Made by a program: the position numbers and the translations under genes. Shown piece after piece: positions 6,248-10,094 of a stretch of 10,094 nt of DNA. Every line of letters begins with the position of its first letter. The first letter of the stretch is position 1. A model generated the notes under the pieces. It was not told the DNA's origin. It was given only the letters and a program-made list of their open reading frames with translations, and did no database searches. This stretch comes from an uncultured Synergistia bacterium (GTDB lineage Bacteria > Eremiobacterota > SpSt-956 > JAKJGF01), in the NCBI GenBank assembly GCA_937888925.1, contig CALARM010000625.1, positions 1 to 10,094 on the forward strand. The letters run 5' to 3'.

Positions 6248-9200
6248 ATGTGGTTAACAGATGTAGCTATCAAGCGTCCTGTATGTACAACAATGTTTTT
6301 TCTGGCTCTTATAGTGCTGGGATATCGTTCACTGACTCTTATGCCTGTAGACATTTATCCGAACACAAATTTCCCTGTAATCACTGTAACAACTACCTAT
6401 CCGGGAGCAGGGCCGGACGAAATAGAAACACTTATAACAAAACCTATTGAAGATCAGGTAGGCACTATAAATAAAATCGATGAAGTCACATCTGTATCAA
6501 GTGACAGTGTGTCTGCAGTTGTTATAAAATTTCTTCTCGAAGCAGATCTGAATGTTGCAGCAGCAGATGTAAGAGACAAAATAGATCTTGTCAGGGCAAA
6601 TCTGCCTAAAGAGGCAAAAGCTCCCGTTATATCAAAACTTGATTTCGGTTCCACACCTGTCATTACTATGGGTATTACAAGTGACACTATGGATATAAGA
6701 AGTGTCAAAACCCTTGTAAAACAGAATATTTCCGATAGATTTTCCAAATTGAGCGATGTGGGCAGCGTGGAAGTAACAGGCGGTGACACAAGAGAAATTC
6801 AGATCTATGCAGATCAGGACAGATTGAAAGCATATGGTATGACAATAGAAGAATTGCGTCAGACTATAAATATGACAAATCTGAATATTCCCGCAGGTGA
6901 TTTAAAGCATGGAAACAAAGAGAACTCAATAAAAATCCTCGGAGAATTTGGCTCTGTTGATAAAATAAAAAATCTGAGGATAACCAAGAAAAAGAACGAC
7001 ATAAATTATAGTATAAAATTAAGTGATATTGCAGATGTCAGAGATGCTTCCGCAGAAAGAGATGCCATTACAAGACTCGATCTTGTTGACAGTGTCGGAG
7101 TAACGGTAAGAAAGCAGGCAAATGCCAATACCCTGAAGGCAGTAACACTTATAAAAAAAGAGCTTAAAGCCATACAGAAGGATTATCCCCAGTTAAAAAT
7201 AAAAATCAGTGATGACGAGTCAAACTTTATAAAAGAATCCCTGGAATCTTTGAGGGAAGAATTGGTTATAGGAGGGTTTCTTGCAATATTAATAGTTTAT
7301 CTCTTCCTCCATGATCTAAGGAGTACTGTTATAATAGCCTTTGCACTTCCTACATCAATGATGTCCATTTTTATTATATTGAATGCGGCAGGACAGACTT
7401 TAAACATGATGAGTCTTATGGGACTTGCTCTCAGCACGGGAATATTAATAGATGACTCGATAGTAGTGCTTGAAAATATCCACAGACATCTAAAAATGGG
7501 TAAAACTCCGGCACAGGCTTCCCTTGACGGACGTTCTGAAATAGGACTTGCCGCTATAGCCATAACACTCGTAGACGTAGTTGTTTATCTGCCTGTAGCT
7601 TTTATGAGAGGTATTATGGGAAGTTTTTTCTTCTCCTTCGGTCTTACCGTAGCTTCTGCGACAATGTTTTCTCTTCTCGTGTCATTTACCCTTACTCCAA
7701 TGCTTGCTTCTCTCTGGTTTAAACAGGAGAAGAAAAAGAAGATACATGAATTATGGTTTGAAGTTAAAGAAGAAATTTTAGGAAAATTAAAAGATATATT
7801 ACCTCCCGATAAATTAAATTCCATCTCTTCCCTTGTAGATATAAAATTCCCTGATGAAGCTATTCTACAGGCCAGACTGAAAGGTTTGAATTTTAATGAT
7901 AAGGAAATTTTAATGCTTACCGATTATCTGAAACAGGTTAAAGAAGTTGAGATTGAAGAAGAAGAGCAGAAGAGTTACATTTCCTATATATCCGCTAAAT
8001 TCTTTGCTTCTTTTGACGCTTTTTATGAGGGACTCGATAATCTATACAGAGGTGTTCTTTCCAGGGTATTGAGGATCAGATGGCTTGTAGTGCTTATAGG
8101 TATGGGTTCTCTTGTTGTTGCTGTAAAATTTATAGCTCCTGTACTGGGGTTTGAATTTATGTCCTCTACCGATAAAGGTTTAATCACAATTAAGATGGAA
8201 CTTCCATCGGATTCAAATGTAAATGAAACAGATAGATTTATAAAAGAAATAGAGAATAGGATAAATAATAAAAAGGATTTCCCGGAAGTAATTTCTATCT
8301 TTACCGCAGTTGGAACAGAAAGCGGAATGTCTGAAGGAGACCAGGGACATCAAAACGCAACAATTACTATTGATGTGGGAGAAAAAACTATAAGGAAAAG
8401 AGGCACGAAAGATATAGGAAAATTGTTGAATAATAAACTTCTGGATATACCCTATAGAATTATAATAAGTTACCCTGCTTCCGTAAGTGAAGCGGGAACA
8501 GAAGCACCTGTTCAGGTGGAAATTGTAGGAAACAAATTCCAGAGGGATAAAATGATTGAACTGTCAGAAAAGGTAAAACATATTGTAGAAACTACAAAAG
8601 GTGCTGTTTCTGTTGCTACAAGCTGGAAACAGGGTAAACCTGAAACAAGGGTTATTATGGACATAATGAAAATGTCTTCCTATGGAATCTCTGTAGAAAC
8701 TATTGGAAGTATATTGAGAACAAGTATAGAAGGAAATACTGATATTAAATACAGAGAATTCGGAGAAGAATATGATATAAGAGTGAGGCTTAAAGAAAAA
8801 GACAGAAAAGAGCCCTCTCAGGTTGAAGATATTTATCTCGGTCAGATAGATGATAAACCTGTATGCATAAAAGACATTGGAACAATTAAAACCATGCCTG
8901 CACCGAATAAGATTGAACATTCAAACAAACAGAGAAAGATTGTTATAAGTGCAGAACTTGCAAAAGGCTATCCTCTGGGGAATGTAATGCAGGCTATTGA
9001 AACACGATTTGCGAAGGAACTTACTATTCCTGCCGGTATAACAGTTCAATTTGGCGGCGAAGGAAAGGATATGACAGAGTCTTTTCAATATATGGCAGAA
9101 GCTCTCCTGCTTGCTATAATGCTTGTTTATATGGTTATGGCAGCACTTTTTGAGAGTTATTTAAATCCATTTATCATAATGTTTGCCATTCCTCAGGCCA

Positions 9201-9604
9201 TGGTAGGAGGTCTTCTGGCACTTTATATTACAGGGAAAACACTTAATATTATGTCTATGATCGGTATTATTATGCTTGTAGGACTTGTAGGTAAAAATGC
9301 CATACTTCTTATTGATTATACTAATACCCTGAGGGAAAGAGGTATGAAGAGGGATGAAGCTATAAAAGAAGCAGGACCTACAAGATTAAGACCTATTCTT
9401 ATGACTACCATAGCCATGATTTTCGGTATGCTTCCTACCGCACTCGGTCTCGGTTCCGGTTCTGAGATGCGCGGCCCCATGTCCATTGCACTAATAGGGG
9501 GACTCCTTCTCTCTACCATGCTTACATTACTTGTCATACCGGTTCTTTACGCCCAGTTTGACGACCTTATGAATTTCCTTGGGAGAGTAAAGAAAGGTCA
9601 ATAG
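6248..9604 (+). CDS. RND-family efflux permease (AcrB-like, HAE-1 type) with cytoplasmic insert
   Basis: Proton-driven inner-membrane pump that takes substrates from the periplasm or membrane and passes them through the adaptor and channel. It has 1118 residues and the usual twelve TM helices: TM1 about 10-28; TM2-TM6 about 337-488; TM7 about 612-632; TM8-TM12 about 946-1104. Large periplasmic loops follow TM1 and TM7. Proton relay is intact: Asp402-Asp403 in GILIDDSIVVLENI (TM4) and Lys1016 in GLVGKNAILLIDY (TM10). These correspond to AcrB Asp407/Asp408 and Lys940. The spacing between the pairs is 81 residues longer than in AcrB, owing to a charged insert at about 493-582 between TM6 and TM7. 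Start ATG 6248 has GAGGAG at 6233-6238, nine bases upstream. Last gene of the efflux operon. Substrates cannot be predicted; I see no heavy-metal (CusA-type) signature I would rely on. Confidence 0.94.
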   Translation: MWLTDVAIKRPVCTTMFFLALIVLGYRSLTLMPVDIYPNTNFPVITVTTTYPGAGPDEIETLITKPIEDQVGTINKIDEVTSVSSDSVSAVVIKFLLEADLNVAAADVRDKIDLVRANLPKEAKAPVISKLDFGSTPVITMGITSDTMDIRSVKTLVKQNISDRFSKLSDVGSVEVTGGDTREIQIYADQDRLKAYGMTIEELRQTINMTNLNIPAGDLKHGNKENSIKILGEFGSVDKIKNLRITKKKNDINYSIKLSDIADVRDASAERDAITRLDLVDSVGVTVRKQANANTLKAVTLIKKELKAIQKDYPQLKIKISDDESNFIKESLESLREELVIGGFLAILIVYLFLHDLRSTVIIAFALPTSMMSIFIILNAAGQTLNMMSLMGLALSTGILIDDSIVVLENIHRHLKMGKTPAQASLDGRSEIGLAAIAITLVDVVVYLPVAFMRGIMGSFFFSFGLTVASATMFSLLVSFTLTPMLASLWFKQEKKKKIHELWFEVKEEILGKLKDILPPDKLNSISSLVDIKFPDEAILQARLKGLNFNDKEILMLTDYLKQVKEVEIEEEEQKSYISYISAKFFASFDAFYEGLDNLYRGVLSRVLRIRWLVVLIGMGSLVVAVKFIAPVLGFEFMSSTDKGLITIKMELPSDSNVNETDRFIKEIENRINNKKDFPEVISIFTAVGTESGMSEGDQGHQNATITIDVGEKTIRKRGTKDIGKLLNNKLLDIPYRIIISYPASVSEAGTEAPVQVEIVGNKFQRDKMIELSEKVKHIVETTKGAVSVATSWKQGKPETRVIMDIMKMSSYGISVETIGSILRTSIEGNTDIKYREFGEEYDIRVRLKEKDRKEPSQVEDIYLGQIDDKPVCIKDIGTIKTMPAPNKIEHSNKQRKIVISAELAKGYPLGNVMQAIETRFAKELTIPAGITVQFGGEGKDMTESFQYMAEALLLAIMLVYMVMAALFESYLNPFIIMFAIPQAMVGGLLALYITGKTLNIMSMIGIIMLVGLVGKNAILLIDYTNTLRERGMKRDEAIKEAGPTRLRPILMTTIAMIFGMLPTALGLGSGSEMRGPMSIALIGGLLLSTMLTLLVIPVLYAQFDDLMNFLGRVKKGQ
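7724..7993 (+). other. Acidic/basic insert domain within the RND permease, between TM6 and TM7
   Basis: Encodes residues about 493-582 of the permease. In AcrB about 50 residues separate TM6 from TM7; here about 125 do. By eye, AcrB-like sequence resumes at FFASFDAFYEGLDNLYRGVL (585 on). The insert begins with a KKKK cluster, is predominantly helical in character, has a PPDKLNS turn near 519 and ends in an acidic EIEEEEQKS run (568-576). It would face the cytoplasm. The DNA is visibly richer in A/T and in TTA leucine codons than the flanks, which may mean weak constraint or separate origin. I do not recognise a domain. Confidence 0.6.
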
Positions 9605-9728
9605 AAAATCACTATTTCCCTGATAAAGAACGGTAGAAGTCACTTATGGCATGGCCTGTATTTTCAGGCTCATCTTCCGGCAAAAAATGTTTTCCCTTCC
9701 CAGTATATTTTACCTGAAGAGGGCAATC
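9605..9728. other. Intergenic spacer between convergent genes; weak hairpin only
   Basis: A 124-bp spacer between the permease stop and the stop of the small membrane-protein gene. The only clear structure is GCCTG (9654-9658) / CAGGC (9665-9669), a five-pair stem with loop TATTTT. There is no T-tract on either strand after it, so it is not a convincing intrinsic terminator. Both strands are open in the frame that continues the adjacent gene (+ strand to about 9790, - strand to a TAG at 9614-9612), but neither has a convincing start. Confidence 0.4.
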
Positions 9729-9995
9729 TTATTTTTTCTTTTCAGATCTCTTTTTTAATATTACTGTTATCAGATGAATTATACCGGTATATTTAAGTTC
9801 AGGGTCTACATATTGATGCAAAACATAAAAAAGAAAATAATAAAATCTCGCCGATGACCATGCAAGTAAAAGACATAAGAGAAAAACAGAAATTTTATGA
9901 GTTTCTATTATAATCAAAGAGATTGACAGCACAACTATCAAGAAAAACAAAAATCCTTTCAGGACGATTAATCTCTTTGATTTCAGTTCTCCCAT
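9729..9995 (-). CDS. Small two-helix membrane protein of unknown function
   Basis: Hypothetical protein of 88 residues. I do not recognise a family. Residues 1-10 are basic (MGELKSKRLI). A hydrophobic segment at about 11-30 is followed after THK by a second at about 34-56 (VFLLCLLLAWSSARFYYFLFYVL). The C-terminus, about 57-88, is polar and ends in a strongly basic LKKRSEKKK. By the positive-inside rule both ends should be cytoplasmic, giving a helical hairpin with almost no periplasmic loop. The start is well supported: AAAGGGGG on the - strand (10008-10001) lies five bases before ATG. It converges on the efflux operon and is unlikely to belong to it. The frame stays open for 38 codons beyond its TAA, so a longer ancestral form is possible. 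Upstream promoter DNA is cut short by the contig end. Confidence 0.7.
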   Translation of the reverse strand: MGELKSKRLIVLKGFLFFLIVVLSISLIIIETHKISVFLLCLLLAWSSARFYYFLFYVLHQYVDPELKYTGIIHLITVILKKRSEKKK

Positions 9996-10050
9996 AAAAA
10001 CCCCCTTTATATTTTATTAAGAGACTGTAAAGAAATAATCTCTTCAATTT
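9996..10050 (-). promoter_or_regulatory. Leader of the small membrane-protein gene, with imperfect inverted repeat
   Basis: Contains the SD (10008-10001, - strand). AAGAGA (10019-10024) pairs with TCTCTT (10039-10044) around a 14-base loop that holds TTTACA (10031-10026 on the - strand), a possible -35. No -10 at good spacing follows, so the promoter remains unassigned. True genomic sequence stops at 10050. Confidence 0.25.
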
Positions 10051-10094
10051 AGATCGGAAGAGCACACGTCTGAACTCCAGTCACGAGTGGATAT
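10051..10094 (+). other. Illumina TruSeq adapter and index sequence (assembly contaminant)
   Basis: From AGATCGGAAGAGCACACGTC onward the sequence follows the TruSeq indexed adapter through its CCAGTCAC end, then GAGTGGAT. GAGTGG is the six-base barcode I know as TruSeq index 23, and the AT that follows begins the constant downstream part of the adapter. This is library-preparation sequence, not genomic DNA. It marks the contig end and should be trimmed; no biological feature should be called across 10050. Confidence 0.97.

Noticed and set aside
9654..9669. GCCTG-TATTTT-CAGGC hairpin as intrinsic terminator
   Set aside because: The stem has only five pairs and no U-tract follows in either direction.
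9605..9790. Open + strand frame after the permease stop, in the same frame as the permease
   Set aside because: No start codon with SD, its translation does not look like an RND tail (the permease already has a normal end after TM12), and it overlaps the better-supported - strand gene.
1..10050. CRISPR array, insertion sequence, tRNA/rRNA gene, integrase or attachment site
   Set aside because: I looked for regularly spaced repeats, terminal inverted repeats, transposase or integrase motifs and structural RNA features and saw none. Apart from small regulatory elements the window is explained by six protein genes and one adapter tail.

Overview
The window reads as chromosomal DNA of an AT-rich diderm (Gram-negative-type) bacterium. 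The outer-membrane evidence is a complete tripartite efflux set: a TolC-type channel, a periplasmic adaptor and an RND pump. Codon use (many AGA, ATA, TTA and AAA codons), Shine-Dalgarno sequences ahead of nearly every gene and a stand-alone nitroreductase would suit an anaerobe or facultative anaerobe. I cannot name the phylum from sequence alone. The last 44 bases are not genomic: they match the Illumina TruSeq read-1 adapter plus index, so this is the end of an assembled contig carrying untrimmed adapter.

Layout. (1) 1-981: a nitroreductase-family flavoenzyme on the + strand, behind an extended -10 promoter that lies inside a 25-bp near-perfect palindrome (probable repressor operator). (2) 982-3043: a two-component system on the - strand, with an OmpR/CpxR-type response regulator first and a CpxA/BaeS-type membrane histidine kinase second. 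Both appear to start at TTG. The kinase stop codon abuts the nitroreductase stop codon with no base between. (3) 3044-3320: a divergent control region with an extended -10 for the regulator, a plausible promoter for the efflux operon, and four GTA-core pentamers at exact 10-bp steps resembling CpxR boxes. (4) 3321-9604: a tight + strand operon encoding a TolC-like outer-membrane channel, an adaptor (4-bp overlap) and an AcrB-type RND permease (6-bp gap). (5) 9605-10050: a short intergenic stretch and a small two-helix membrane protein on the - strand. (6) 10051-10094: adapter.

How it fits together (inference). The kinase would sense an envelope or extracytoplasmic signal, phosphorylate the regulator at Asp51, and the regulator would bind the phased repeats between itself and the efflux operon. 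That would adjust its own expression and that of the pump. The gene families are well known. The features most worth a second look are the phased repeat array, the roughly 80-90-residue acidic cytoplasmic insert in the RND permease, an adaptor of YbhG-like architecture paired with an RND pump, and a hairpin over the Shine-Dalgarno sequence of the channel gene. I found no evidence for a wholly new system.
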